This document shows positions 24,213-35,020 of a stretch of DNA of 64,000 nucleotides, in pieces. The DNA comes from Cephalopachus bancanus (taxonomy: Eukaryota; Chordata; Mammalia; Primates; Tarsiidae). Location: positions 3,224,001-3,288,000 of the forward strand of contig JAPVLO010000161.1 in assembly GCA_027257055.1 (NCBI GenBank), given 5' to 3'. The notes beneath the pieces are model-generated. The model saw only the letters and a program-made list of their open reading frames with translations. It was not told the DNA's origin and did not search any database. The position numbers were made by a program, and so were the translations under genes. Within the stretch, counting starts at the first letter, position 1, and each line of letters begins with the position of its first letter.

Positions 24213-24510
24213 GGGCTGGGTGCAGTGCCTCAGCCTGTAATCCCAGCACTTTAGGAGACTGAGGTGAGAGGATTGCCTGAGCCTGGGTGTTCAAGACCAG
24301 CCTGGGCAACTTGGTGAGACCTCATCTCTATAAAAAATCACAAAAACTAGCCAGGTATGGTGGCATGCATCTGTAGTTCCAGCTACTTGGAAGGCTGAGG
24401 TGGAAGAATTACCTAAGCCCAGCAGGTCAAGGCTGTGGTGGCCATGAGTGTGCCACTGCACTCCAGCCTGGGCAACAAGAGCGAGACTCCAACTCAAAAA
24501 ATAAAAAATC
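24213..24510 (+). mobile_element. Alu, lineage-specific subfamily, full-length, TSD 12 bp
   Basis: Full dimer ending 'ccaactcaaaaaataaaaa'. A perfect target duplication aaagcaattttt lies at 24201-24212 and 24511-24522. The left arm has 'cctcagcctgtaatccc' and 'ggattgcctgagcctggg'. The right arm has the non-hairpin variant 'gtggccatgagtgtgccac'. Confidence 0.96.
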
Positions 24511-24522
24511 AAAGCAATTTTT

Positions 24523-25334
24523 TCAATATGTATTTTAATAAGATTTCAGGATCGAAATATAGCTTTGTGGGGGCACACAGGACACAGGAGAAGTTATATG
24601 AAGTTTGGGTAAAGGTTGGGGTGTTTTGCAGTTGATTTTCATGATTCTGCTAAGTCAGGGTGGGATGAATGAAGAAGGGATACAAGAGAAAGGGTAGTAG
24701 ACACCCCTTTTCACCCACACAGTTACTGCTTAGGGACTTTTTTCCATTAGAGAAAAAAAGACAAACACTAAAAGCCTTTATTGACCCTGTTTGCTCTTCC
24801 TGGTATATTCATTCCGTATTTTCTTTCTAATAAAAAAATAGTTGGAAACCTCCAGTGTCAAATAGAAATGGTGGCACCAGCTGGGTCATGAAGAACTCTG
24901 ATATTCAAGGGACGTGCCTATGGAAAGATGAAGGGCAGATTCTAACATAGTCAAGGAAAATTTCAGGTTTGTTGGGTACAAGGACTCTTGAAAGGTCAGG
25001 GCTAATGTGTTTTTCGAGCAAAAGTCCCACCCTTGAAAGGAAGAACTTCTCTGAGATTTGAGTCTGGCACTATGTCTTTAAAAAATATATGAGAATTAAT
25101 GATGAGCATGCTACCTCCTTTCTTTCCAGTCTATCCATGAACCAATGACCCAACCATTCTAACATTCAATGAATAGAAGTTATGTCCAAATGCCACTAAA
25201 ACCCAGTTAGAATTTAACATGGAACATACATAGAACATTGACCATGGCAAACCAACTTTGAGTTGAGTCCCAGAGCTCAAGAGTAGACCTAATAGCGCAA
25301 CAGAAATAAAGCCTTTTTGGACAAATAGCTTCAC
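24523..25334. other. Unique sequence, no feature seen
   Basis: No repeats recognised. Frames of 67 codons or fewer have no recognisable product. Confidence 0.45.
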
Positions 25335-25500
25335 ATCTCATATGCTACTCCCAACAACTTATTTGGATGAATAGTACAGATCCCATCACTGTTTACAGAG
25401 GGTGGGTAACTGACACATAGAGCAGTTGTGGCTTGCCTGAGGACATATAGTGACATTGGCTGGGTTCTACCATATCACTCAACTTACTGTGACCGTCTTC
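25335..25500 (-). repeat. MIR SINE
   Basis: Antisense MIR, diverged: 'tactcccaacaacttattt', 'gtgggtaactgacacatag' and 'gcttgcctgaggacatatag'. Confidence 0.65.
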
Positions 25501-25604
25501 CACTTGACTAGGTATTCTCATCAGCTGCCCATGAGGAAGATGAAAGAGAAAGTGGTCTAGGGAATCTGAATTGACAAAGAGGCTGTTAGCTGAGTGTACT
25601 TTTT

Positions 25605-25745
25605 AAAAAAGTTTATTGTGTAATTTACATATCTTGAATTGATCCATTTTAAGTGTACAATTCAATGAGTTCTTTATAGTCACAAATCCTTTATCAGATA
25701 TGAGTTGCAAATATTTTCTCTTAGTCTATGACTTGTCTTTCCATT
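25605..25745 (-). mobile_element. Old L1M fragment, left part (split by L1 insertion)
   Basis: 'ttaagtgtacaattcaatg', 'tttatcagatatgagttgc' and 'aaatattttctcttagtc' are antisense old-L1 landmarks. The text continues at 29020 ('cttaacgatgtctttggaag'), so the two pieces were one element before the 3.3-kb L1 arrived. Confidence 0.75.
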
Positions 25746-26800
25746 TTTAAAAAATTATTTTATTTTAGATTCAAGGGTTACATGTGCAGGTTTGTTACAT
25801 AAGTATGTTGCATGATGGTGAGATTTGGGATTCTACTGAGCCCATCTCCCAAGTGGTGAGCATGGTACCCAATGGATGGTTTTCAACTTTTACCCTCTCC
25901 CTCCCTACCTCCTTTAGGATTCCCCAATGTCTATTGTTTCCATCCTTATGCCCATGTGTATTCAGTATTTAGCTCTCACAAGTGAGAACATTACTTACTT
26001 TTCGTTTCTGTGATAATTTACTTAGAGTGATGGTTTCCAGCTGCATCCATGTTGCTGTAAAGGACAGGATTTTGTTCTTTTTTTTATGGCTGCATAGTAA
26101 TCCATGGTATATATGTACCACATTTTTGGTTTTTTTTAATCTCGTTTACCATTAATGGGCACCTAGTTGGTTCCATGTATTTACTATTGTGGATAGTGCT
26201 GTGATAAATATACAAGCGCAGGTGTTTTTTTGGTAGAGTGATTTATGCTTCTTTGGGTATACCCAGTAGTGGGATTGCTGGGTCCAATGGTAAATCTATT
26301 TTTAGTTATTTGCAAAATCTCCAAACTACTTTCCACAGAGGCTGCACTTCTTATGTTTCACAACCTCACCAACATCTTTTGTTTTTTGACCTTTTAATAG
26401 CCATTCAGACTAATGTGGAATGCTATCTCAACGTGGTTTTAATTTGCGTTTCTCTGATGATAGTGATACTGAGCATTTTAAAAATATGTTTGTTGTCTGC
26501 TTGTATGTCTTCCTTTGAGAAGGGTCTGTTCATGCCCTTCTTTTAATGGGTTTATTTGTTTTTTTCCTGTCAATTTGTTTGAGTTTCTTATAGATTCTAG
26601 ATATTAGTCCTTTGTCAAGATACACAGTTTGCAAATATTTTCTCCCATATGCCTGTTTACTCTGTTGATGGTTTCTTTTGCTGTGCAGAAGCTCTTTAGT
26701 TTGATTAGGTTTCAGTTGTCTATTTTGGTTTTTACTGCATTTACTTTTGGGATCTTTGTCATGAACTAATTGCCTGGGCCAATGTCCAGAGGAATGTTTT

Positions 26801-26846
26801 CTAGGCCTTCTTTCTAGGATTCTCCTAGGACTTCTTTCTAGGATTT
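26801..26846 (-). repeat. 24-bp tandem duplication inside L1
   Basis: ctaggccttctttctagg is repeated 24 bp later as ctaggacttctttctagg. A local duplication after insertion. Confidence 0.8.
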
Positions 26847-27330
26847 TCATAGTTTGAGGTCTTACATTTAAGTCATTAATCCATCTTGAGTTAATTTTTG
26901 CATGTGGTGAGAAGTAGGAGTTCAACTTCATTCTTTCCCTTCAGTTTTCCCAGCACTATTTGTTAAATAGGGCGTCTGTTCTCCAGTTTTTATTTTTGTC
27001 AACTTTGTCAAAGATGAGGTGGTTGTAAGACCGCAGTTTTATTTCTGGGTTCTGTATTGTTCCATTGGTTTGCATGTCTATGTTTGTACCAGTACCATGC
27101 TGCTTTGGTTACTGCAGCCTTGTAATAAAGTTTGAAGTCCGGCAATGTGATGCCTCTAGGCTGTGTTCTTTTTGCACAGAATTGCTTTGGCTATTCAAGT
27201 TCATTTTTGCTTCTATATGAATTTAAGTTTTTATTTTTCTAGCTCTGTGAAAAATGATGCTGGTAATTTGATAGGGATTATGTTGAATCTGTACATTGCT
27301 TTAGGCAGTATGGACATTTTAACCATATTG

Positions 27331-27364
27331 ATTTTAACCTCTAGTCTATTTTAACCTCTAGTCT
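27331..27364 (-). repeat. Perfect 17-bp tandem duplication inside L1
   Basis: attttaacctctagtct occurs twice without a gap, probably replication slippage. Confidence 0.9.
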
Positions 27365-27410
27365 ATGAGCATGGAATGTTTTTGCATTTGTGTCATCTTT
27401 GATTTCTTTT

Positions 27411-27693
27411 TGAGTAGGGGCCTCACTCTGCTGCTCAGGCTAGAGTGCAGTGGCATGATCATGGCTCACCACACCCTCGATCTCCTAGGCTCAAATAATT
27501 CTCCCACCTCAGCCTCCCAAGAAGCTGTGACCACAGGCACATGCCACACCATGCCTAGCTAATTTTTTACTTTTTGTAGAGACAAGGTCTTGCTATGTTG
27601 CCTAGGCTGGTCTTGAACTCCTGGGCTCAAGTAATCCTCTTGCCTTAGCTTCCCAATATGCTGGGATTACAGGCATGAACCACCATGCCTGGC
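27411..27693 (-). mobile_element. AluJ, full-length, nested in L1
   Basis: Antisense dimer with AluJ-type words 'tcctgggctcaagtaatcc' and 'gtagagacaaggtcttgc'. Target duplication catctttgatttcttt lies at 27394-27409 and 27694-27709 (perfect 16 bp) within the L1 sequence. Confidence 0.93.
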
Positions 27694-28017
27694 CATCTTT
27701 GATTTCTTTAAGCAGTGTTTTATAATTCTTACTGTAGAGATCTTTCACCTCTTGGATTAGATGTATTCTGGAGTGTTTTACTTTTTTGTGTGGCTATTGT
27801 AAATGGGACTGTGTTCTTGATTTGGTTCTCAGCTTCAATGTTGTTGGTATATACAAATGCAACTGATTGAGTGTTGATTTTGTATACCAAGACTTTACTG
27901 AAGTTATTTCTGAGTGCTGGAAGTCTTTTGGTAGGATCATTAGGGTTTTCTAGTTATAGAATCATGTAATCTATGAAGAGAGATAATTTAACTTCCTCTT
28001 TTCTTATTTGGATACTT

Positions 28018-28238
28018 TTTTTTTATTTTAAAATTGTGGGGTACAGTTTAGGGTTAGGTATACAAATATTGATTGTGCAGGTACCCTTGTTGATGAGATG
28101 TGCCCCCCTTTCTTCAGACAGATATTGACTACCATTAATCCCATCTCCCTTCCCCTCCCTGCCCCCCCATAGTTCTGTGAGAGATCACTCAATATTATAA
28201 ACTCTAATTCTATCCAGGTTGCTGCGAAATTCATGATT
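28018..28238 (-). mobile_element. L1 3'-end fragment nested in L1
   Basis: The host L1 text breaks after 'tatttggatactttt' and resumes at 'ctcttgcccgattgctc'. The 220 bp between read as a reverse L1 3' UTR: 'aaaattgtggggtacag', 'gattgtgcaggtaccc' and 'gttgctgcgaaattcatg'. No clear duplication. Confidence 0.65.
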
Positions 28239-28469
28239 TCTCTTGCCCGATTGCTCTGGATATGACTTCCAGTGCTATATTGAATAGGAGTGGTGAGAGC
28301 AGTCATCTTTGCCTTGTTCCAGTTTTTAGTGGAAATTCTTCCAGTTTCTGTCCACTCACTATAATGTTAGCTGTGGGTTTGTCGTGGATGGCTCTTATTA
28401 TTTTGAGGAATGTTCCTTCCATGACTGGATGGTTAAGGGCTTTTTGTTATGAAGAGACATTTGGATTTT

Positions 28470-28756
28470 TTTTTTTTAGGCGGGGTCTCACTCTGTTGCC
28501 CAGGCTGGAACAATCATGGCTCAGTGCAGCCTCTATCTTCTGAACTCAGGCAATCCTTCTGCCTCAGCCTCCCAAGTAACTGGGCCTGAAGGTGTGCACC
28601 ACCACACCGGCTAGTTTTTTATTGATTTTTTTTTTTGTAGAGACAAGGTCTCACTATGTTTCCCAGTTTAGTCCCAAACTCCTGGCCTCAAGTGATTTTC
28701 CTGCCTCAGTCTCCCAAAGTGCTGGGATTACAGGTGTAAGCTACCATGCCTAGCCA
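28470..28756 (-). mobile_element. AluJ-like, nested in L1
   Basis: Antisense dimer with 'tagagacaaggtctcacta' and 'tcaagtgattttcctgcc'. ttggatttt at 28461-28469 and 28761-28769 is a likely target duplication. Confidence 0.88.
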
Positions 28757-29019
28757 GATGTTGGATTTTATTAAATGCTTTCTCTGCATCTATTGAGATA
28801 ATCATATGGTTCTTGTTTTTATTTATGTTTATGGTAGATGTTTACTGATTTCTGTATGTTGAACCAGCCTTGCATCCCAGGAATAAAGCCTACCTGATCA
28901 TGATGAATTTTTTTTTTTTTTTGACGTGCTGCTAGATATAGTTTGCCAGTACTTTGTTGGGAATTTTTGCATCCATGGCTCATCAGGGATATTGGCCTAT
29001 AGGTTTTTTTTCTTTGTTG

Positions 29020-29145
29020 TGTCTCATTTTCTTAACGATGTCTTTGGAAGCACAAATGTTTTCAGTTCCAGTGAGACCCACTTTATCATTTTTTTGTCTT
29101 TTATGGTCCACACTTTTTGTGCAATATCTAATCCCAGGGAATAAT
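29020..29145 (-). mobile_element. Old L1M fragment, right part
   Basis: 'cttaacgatgtctttggaag', 'cacaaatgttttcagttcc' continue directly from the 25605-25745 fragment in L1 order, showing the older host element. Confidence 0.65.
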
Positions 29146-29179
29146 TTTTTAAAATAAATACTATCAATTCTTGTTCTTG

Positions 29180-29533
29180 CTCTCCCTGACACACACATCT
29201 GTGACCAACTCTTGCTGTCACCCACAACACCTAGCCCGAGTTCGCCTCAGTCACCATGATCCAGTCTTACTGGTCTCTATTTTGTTACTCAAATGCATAT
29301 ACTAAATATGTGCCCATCTCTGGTTCTCTGCTCTTGCTGTTCCCTCTACCTAGAATGCCCTTCCGCAGCTAGCTTCTTTCTTTCATTCAGGTTTCAGCTT
29401 TAGATATTATGTCCATCATGATTATATCTTAGATTATTTAGGTGGTATTAACTCTAAGAGCCCACTTCTAGCCAATAAACATTGTCCTTTTCTATTTCCT
29501 TTCTATTATTTTCTGGGATTATTTTGAATTTTT
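29180..29533 (+). mobile_element. L2 LINE 3' region, left part
   Basis: 'gatccagtcttactggtctc', 'gctgttccctctacctag', 'aatgcccttcc' and 'tcattcaggtttcagcttt' follow the L2 3' consensus order. The element resumes at 30248 beyond an L1 insertion. Confidence 0.75.
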
Positions 29534-30247
29534 TTAATTAAATTTTATTTTATTATAGGGATGTGAGGTTCAAGTGAGGACTAACTACATAAGTAGGCTG
29601 CATGCAAGTGAAGTTTGATCTTCTAACTGGCCCTCATTTTCCTTGGTATAGAACCAGGTACCCTCTGTGTTGCTACCTACTGCCAACCTTCTTCTCTCCC
29701 TCCCTTCCCTAGCAGTGCCCAGCAATTGCCAATCCCTCCCTTATGCTAATATGATTAATGTTTAGGGCCCATTTATGAGTGAGAACATGTGGTATTCAGT
29801 TCCTTGTTTCTGTGATAGATCACTTCGTATGAAGGTCTCCAACGTCATCCAATTTGCTGTGAAGTCCACGATTTTGTTCTTCTTTATGGTTGCATAATAC
29901 CCCATCATGTATATGTACCATATTTTCTTTATCTAGTCCACTTTCGATTGTCGATAGGGTTGGTTCCATGTTTTTGCTATTGTGAATAGGGTGGCAATAA
30001 CCATTCAACTCCTGTAAGGATGGCCATCATTAATAAGTCAAAAAACAAAAAACAGATGCTGGTGCAAGTGCAGAGAAAAGGGAATGCTTCTACACTGTTG
30101 GTGGGAGTGCCACCTAGTTAAACCTCTATGGAAAGCAGTGTGGTGATTTCTAAAAAAACTAAAAATTGACCTTTCACTAAAAATTGACCTTCCATGTGAT
30201 CCAGCAATCCCTGTCCTGGGACTATACCCAGAGGAGCATGAGTCATT
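29534..30247 (-). mobile_element. L1 insertion with 5' inversion (twin priming)
   Basis: 29534 to about 30000 is a reverse L1 3' end ('gagaacatgtggtattcag', 'ttgcataataccccatc'). About 30001-30240 is forward L1 from further upstream ('gttggtgggagtgccacc', 'gatccagcaatccctgtcc'). Target duplication is ttattttgaattttt (29519-29533) against ttattttgacttttt (30248-30262), one mismatch. Opposite strands inside one duplication pair are the signature of twin priming. It also contains an 18-bp tandem duplication at 30158-30193. Confidence 0.88.
30158..30193 (+). repeat. 18-bp tandem duplication inside L1
   Basis: actaaaaattgacctttc is followed directly by actaaaaattgaccttcc, one mismatch. Confidence 0.85.
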
Positions 30248-30395
30248 TTATTTTGACTTTTTAAAAAATGGCTTGTGAGCACCACAGCAGATACTTTTCT
30301 TCAGGCTCACTACTCCTTTCCAGGCACCCTGAGCAGTACCTGATACAAATTAGGGTCTTGATAAGTATTTGTGAAATGCTCAGTGAATGCGAAAC
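30248..30395 (+). mobile_element. L2 LINE 3' end, right part
   Basis: Continues the L2 at 29180: 'gagcagtacctgatacaa', 'gataagtatttgtgaaatg' is the degenerate L2 terminus before its short tail repeats. Confidence 0.6.
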
Positions 30396-30574
30396 TGAAC
30401 AGCAGTTCATAGATTAGATTCACTGTTTTAAACAAATGAAGGACTTCAACAGTTCCCTTTTTCAGTCCCTTTCTTTGTTGAACCCATTTCATTCAGGATA
30501 ACTCCTGCGCTTCCTCTACACTCAGAGAAACAGTGTTTGTGGTGTGCTACCTTTCATTTTTTATGCCTATGCCT

Positions 30575-30730
30575 TGCATTGGCTTGTATTCTCTTCTTCA
30601 TGGAGGTTTTTTCCCTCCCTTATCTGTTAGGAAGTTCCTCAAGGTCAGAATCCATGCTGCTGGCGTTATCGTCCGTCTTTCCATGCCTAGCAGATGTTAG
30701 GTGGTTAGTCCTTGAGTGGATGAAGGCATG
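30575..30730 (+). mobile_element. L2 LINE 3' end fragment
   Basis: 'gttcctcaaggtcagaatcc', 'ccatgcctagcagatgtt' and 'ccttgagtggatgaagg' resemble the last 150 bp of L2. Confidence 0.5.
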
Positions 30731-31444
30731 CGTGTCCCTGACCTTTACCTTTGTACCTTGAATGGAGAACAAAGCCCCCAGGCTCTGTGTTTTCTCTAGT
30801 TCTGAAATGAGAATTCTTGCACATATCACCATCCACTCTCCTGGGCATTTATTCCGAGGGCTAATGGAGACATGATAGTAAAGGACTTTTCAGATTAAAC
30901 ATGTGAAGTGCAAAGAGGAAGAAAAATTGAAGATAGGGGTTGCATATTTGCCATGTGATGGGAACACCAGAAAGGCACCATGACAGTCTCGTCATGGTGG
31001 GTAGTGGAAGTGCCATGTGAGACCAAGCAAGAAGTTAAGTCATCTGCAGCTCTGGGATGCCTACAGGGCTAGTGGAAAATTTACCAAAAGCACATAGACC
31101 ACAGTATTTTGATAATGTTGATGGTGCTCTGTTCATCTTTTAACTTCTGTCAGAATATACTATCTAAACTCTTTACTTAATATTACCTAAAAAATATACT
31201 TTAATCTTTAAAGATCACTTGTAGTACTGAAGTAAGTATCCCTAGATCGCTTTTCCAGTGGACTTTAATTAGGACCTAAGTACAGTTGTTGGTACCTATA
31301 GGCAGACTTCGATGCAGTGTTTTACTGTGATGCAAAGTGGCGGGGGGGAGCTCCAGCCTTAGACCTGTAACATAGCATTTGTTATTTTAGTTTTAACATT
31401 CTCCCTTTAAAAAACCCATTGCTGGGATTATGGGACTATCTTGC
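30731..31444. other. Unique sequence, no feature seen
   Basis: No repeat or coding frame recognised. Only a G7 run (31340s) stands out. Confidence 0.45.
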
Positions 31445-31600
31445 TACAGGTTAGAGTAAGACATACCTGGGTGTGATTCTGTTTTTACCTCTCACAGCCT
31501 CAGTTTCCTCACCTTTAAAATGAGGCTAATAGTACTTGCTTATAGGGTTATTGACAAGGTTAAGTATAATAATGTGTCAAATATTCTTTATTACCATACT
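31445..31600 (+). repeat. MIR SINE
   Basis: Sense MIR: 'cctcagtttcctcaccttt', 'aaaatgaggctaatagtac' and 'tatagggttattgacaagg'. Confidence 0.8.
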
Positions 31601-32567
31601 CAATGTAATTGTCACAACTTAGCTTCAGATTTGACACTGAGATTCCTGGAAGCCAAGGTCAAATTCTTCACTACATAATTAGTTTTAAAAGGACTAATTC
31701 TTCAGGATTCAAAGCTTCTTCTGAAGCTAATTTCCAATATAGTTTTCTCACTTGGGGCTTTTTGTAGTGAACAGTATTCCAACAATGTGTTTTCCTCAAA
31801 TGCAATAACAGATTTTATATAACTCCTTCTTGTAGCAACTTTTTGATAAGAGCAAAGCAGCATGGCATGAAAATACAATCCAGTGACAGCAGTTCTATGT
31901 GGGGCTAAAGTAATATGGCCCTAGTGTGTAGCTGTGAGGTGGTCAGGTTTAATCCATGGATAGAATGTAGAATGTTTTGAAGAATGGATGAACTGCCTGT
32001 CCTTCAAATAATCTTTTGTAAATATTGCTTTTCTCAGCTGGGCTTTTGATAGGAGTTGAATAGCAGACAGTTTGAGATCGTATTCTCTGACAAAAGCCTG
32101 GTGTGTTTGTATTCTCTGTTTCTGGTCCAGGGCAGAGCCTTATGCCTTAGAAATCAGAAGTGCAGGTGGTAAAGTTGACATCTTATTGTAAAAATTGGAC
32201 TCCTGCCTGAACAGAAGGCCATTCTACCTCTCCCTAGGTGGAGCTGCAGGAATACTTGCAAGCAAACCCAGACTCCTCTTCAGGAATCTGTATGGGGGTT
32301 TATTCTAGCACTCAAATAGTTCTTAAACAAACCCTGCTGTTCTAGGCCTTGTTCAGTAGGTCCAAACTGCAACCCACTCTGGTTAGGGATGGATTCAGAA
32401 GGTAAGATGGCATGAGAATGAATTATAGCCTATAACCGGAAAATACAACCTACCCTGCCCCTGCAGCACCCTTTGAGAGATTCCTGCCCATCAGAGAGAC
32501 GCTCTCTCTCTGTTGGACAAAGACAGACCCTCTCTCTCTGTTCTAGACAAAAAGAGGTGGATAATTG
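31601..32567. other. Unique sequence with local TC duplication
   Basis: No gene seen. At 32500-32552 a ctctctctctgtt-nn-gacaaa unit occurs twice about 33 bp apart. Confidence 0.45.
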
Positions 32568-33149
32568 CTTTAAAGCAGCCTTCCCCAACCTTTTTGGCAT
32601 CAGGGACTGATTTTGTGAAAGACAGTTTTTCCGTGGACCTTGGGTAGGGATGGTGTTGGGGTGAGAAGGTGCCGTCAAATCTCACGGCCAATCCCAATCT
32701 GAATTTGCAGCCACTCCCCAGCGCTAACATCACTGCCTCAGCACCACCTCAGATCATCAGGTATTAGATTCTCATAAGGAATGTGCAACTTAGATCCCTC
32801 GCATGCACAGTTCACAATAGGGTTTGTGCCCCTATAATAATCTAATGACAGGCAACACCATCAGGTCCTCTCCCATTGTGAGAACTTTTCTGTCCTCTCA
32901 ATAAATCCTGCTTTCTCAAAAAAAAAAAAGAATCTAATGACATCACTGATCTGACAAGTGGTGGAGCTCAGGTGGTAATGCAAGCAATGGGAAGCAGCTG
33001 TAAATACAGCTGAAGCTTCGCTTACTCGCCCGCCCCCTACCTCCTACTGCGTAACGTAACCTGGTTCCTAACAGGCCATGGATTGGTGGGCGGTTGGTTC
33101 CACCTGGCCATGATCTGTGGCCAGGTGGTTGGAGACCACTGCTCTAGAG
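32568..33149 (+). mobile_element. hAT-superfamily MER-type DNA transposon with 8-bp TSD
   Basis: The left terminus cagccttccccaacc (32576) is matched by the inverted right terminus ggttggagaccactg (to 33141). Flanking 8-mers ctttaaag (32568-32575) and ctctagag (33142-33149) agree at 6 of 8 positions and fit the CTAG-centred targets of hAT elements. No transposase. Internal landmarks: 'ccagggactga'-like 'catcagggactgattttg', 'gatccctcgcatgcacag', 'cacaatagggtttgtgcc' and 'ctaacaggccatggattgg'. The family is common in human DNA; I do not trust my memory for its exact name. A TINE sits inside. Confidence 0.85.
32839..32942 (+). mobile_element. TINE-like LTR-derived retroposon, TSD 12 bp
   Basis: An insertion of about 80 nt (32851-32930) interrupts the hAT element. 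Body 'ggcaacaccatcagg' to 'caataaatcctgctttctc', then A12 (32918-32929). Target duplication aatctaatgaca is perfect (32839-32850, 32931-32942). The body contains AATAAA about 15 nt before the tail and no Pol III boxes. It matches in length, 5' start and sequence the insertions at 38565 and 42598. Confidence 0.85.
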
Positions 33150-33288
33150 GGTAGCTAGGATATTTCCAGTAGAGATTCTTAACTGCCCCACCCCAGGCAG
33201 TAAAAACTGTGTAGTTTCTTCACATGATCCTAAGCAACATGATTTCTTGGTAGACCTGGCAGATTAACTGGCTATAAAATTTTCTTTT
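33150..33288. other. Unique sequence
   Basis: Short gap between the hAT element and an Alu; nothing seen. Confidence 0.5.
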
Positions 33289-33302
33289 AAGAAATTAAAT
33301 GA

Positions 33303-33589
33303 GGCCAGGCTTGGTGGCTCAGCCTGTAATCCCAGCACTTTGGGAGGCCGAGGCAAGTGGATTGCCTGAGCCCTCGGGTTTGAGACCAGCACGGCCAACT
33401 TGATGAGACCACATCTCTACAATAAATTTTAAAAATCAGCCAGGCATAGTAGCACAGGCCTAAAGTTCCAGCTACTTGGAAGGCTGAGGCGGAAGGATCG
33501 CCGGAGCCCAGCGTGTCGAGGCTGGGGTGGCCGTGAGCATGCTACTGCACTCAAGTCTGAGTGACAGAGTGAGACTCCAACTCACAAAA
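33303..33589 (+). mobile_element. Alu, lineage-specific subfamily, full-length, TSD 14 bp
   Basis: Full dimer. Perfect duplication aagaaattaaatga at 33289-33302 and 33590-33603. Diagnostic words are 'ggctcagcctgtaatcccag', 'gattgcctgagccctcgg', 'cttggaaggctgaggcgg' and 'gactccaactcacaaa'. Right-arm variant 'gtggccgtgagcatgctac' (not the hairpin form). Confidence 0.96.
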
Positions 33590-33603
33590 AAGAAATTAAA
33601 TGA

Positions 33604-34864
33604 ATCTATTTTATGAAGTTATTTGAGCAAACTAGTTACATTTAGAAGCAATTCTACTCTTTTAGTTTGCTATAATTACTGTACTGACAACAGATGCCAA
33701 GATCATTTATCTGTTGACGCTAGTTCACTTTAGGTCTATAAGGAAGAACTTGTGTTAGATAGAGAATATTAAAGCAGAAAGGAAACCTGGTGATGATCTA
33801 GTACAATCTCCACATTTCCCGGAGTCCTAGAAATATTTTCCATGACCTAGGGATGTCCTAACTCTTCCACATACAAAGATTATTACACTAAATGAAGACT
33901 GTTACCACATATGATAGAACAGGTATGTATATTAGTGGGAAATAAAGTAACAAACTGAAGATGGCTTTTGAACTCCTTAGCATCCAGGGGCCTCATCAGC
34001 ATTAGTAAATGTTCAGCTTGTTTTGTGTGCCACTGTGAACTGGGGGAACAGCACTCAGCTGTAATAGGCTCCCTACAGAAGCAAATAGCCTGTGCCTGGA
34101 GGCTGCTTCATCATAAGTGAGAGAACACTGTCCAGGACTCTCAGAAGAACCAACAGGTATCAGGAAAGTACCTTGTAAGCTTGTTGTGTGAAAGTCAACC
34201 TGGTTTTTTGGCTTTCCAGACAGCTTCAAGTTGCCTTGACTGTTACTCTAGTTCATTAAATGTTAATGGATTATCAATATAGGAAGAGAAATCCCCTGAA
34301 GTCTCTTTAATATGTTTTATTCTTCCTCTCAAATAAATGATTGATTAACATCAATAGGAATTGCTCAATCTATGATGTCGGCAAGACCCCTTGTTCCTTG
34401 AGGTTTTCTCCTGTAGTTTATAGCCCTGCACAGATGCCTCGATAAGATCTTAAGTAAAGAGAGTGGTAAAAGTTGTCAGGTGGTCAGCAAAATGAAGGTG
34501 GGGAAAGATCTAATGAGTGTACTGGCTTGAGGACGGTGGAATTTTCATAAATCACGCTGTTTTTGGTTTTGTTTTGTTTTGTTTTTTCCTACTTGGTTGT
34601 TCCTGCTTGTAGAATTGTAGTATTTTGGAGATAGAAAAGGCGTTGAGGTTATTTTTTCCAGTTTCCCATTCTTGAAGGCATTCCTTCCATAGCTTTCCTG
34701 ACAGAGTAAGTAGCATCTGCCTTTACCTCCAAGGAAGGATCTTACTTTCCTCCCAAAGCATTCATTCCAATCTTCTGAAGTTCTGCTAGTGAAGATTTTC
34801 CTCCTCTCCCAACAGTTATCATAGTTTCTATTTATTTTTCTCATAAGACTTATCACAGTTGTAA
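33604..34864. other. Unique sequence with a TTTTG tract
   Basis: 34561-34587 is (TTTTG)n. No gene or repeat recognised; the 103-codon minus frame at 34545-34856 translates that tract in part. Confidence 0.45.
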
Positions 34865-35020
34865 GCTTCCATTTATTTGGTTGCCTTCCCTAAAAGACTG
34901 TAAGCTTCAGGAGGCCAAGGGCCCTGTCCTTTCTAGCTGACCATTCAGCACAGTGCCTGGCCCATTGAAAGTACATGGTGTATATTTGGTGAATGAGTGG
35001 ATGAATGAATGAATTACACA
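34865..35020 (+). mobile_element. L2 LINE 3' end
   Basis: 'gactgtaagcttcaggagg', 'cagcacagtgcctggccc' and the terminal gaatgagtggatgaatgaat repeats are the classic L2 3' end. Confidence 0.8.

Larger units (their letters stand above)
25746..29019 (-). mobile_element. L1 LINE, 3' part, minus strand, holding three later insertions
   Basis: Starts at its 3' end (A-rich tail, then 'gcaggtttgttacataag' and 'gtgagcatggtacccaatgg' in antisense) and runs into ORF2. The minus frame at 26530-26931 gives the ORF2 C-terminal motifs WINDLNVRPQT and DKGLISRIYKKL. Stops and frameshifts abolish ORF2. It is interrupted by AluJs at 27411 and 28470 and an L1 3' fragment at about 28018. Age class is about L1PB/L1MA. 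The flanks (tctttccatttt / tctcattttctt) are a diverged duplication within an older L1M. Confidence 0.88.

Noticed and set aside
26530..26931. 133-codon minus-strand frame as a gene
   Set aside because: Its content is the C-terminal part of L1 ORF2 in a decayed element.
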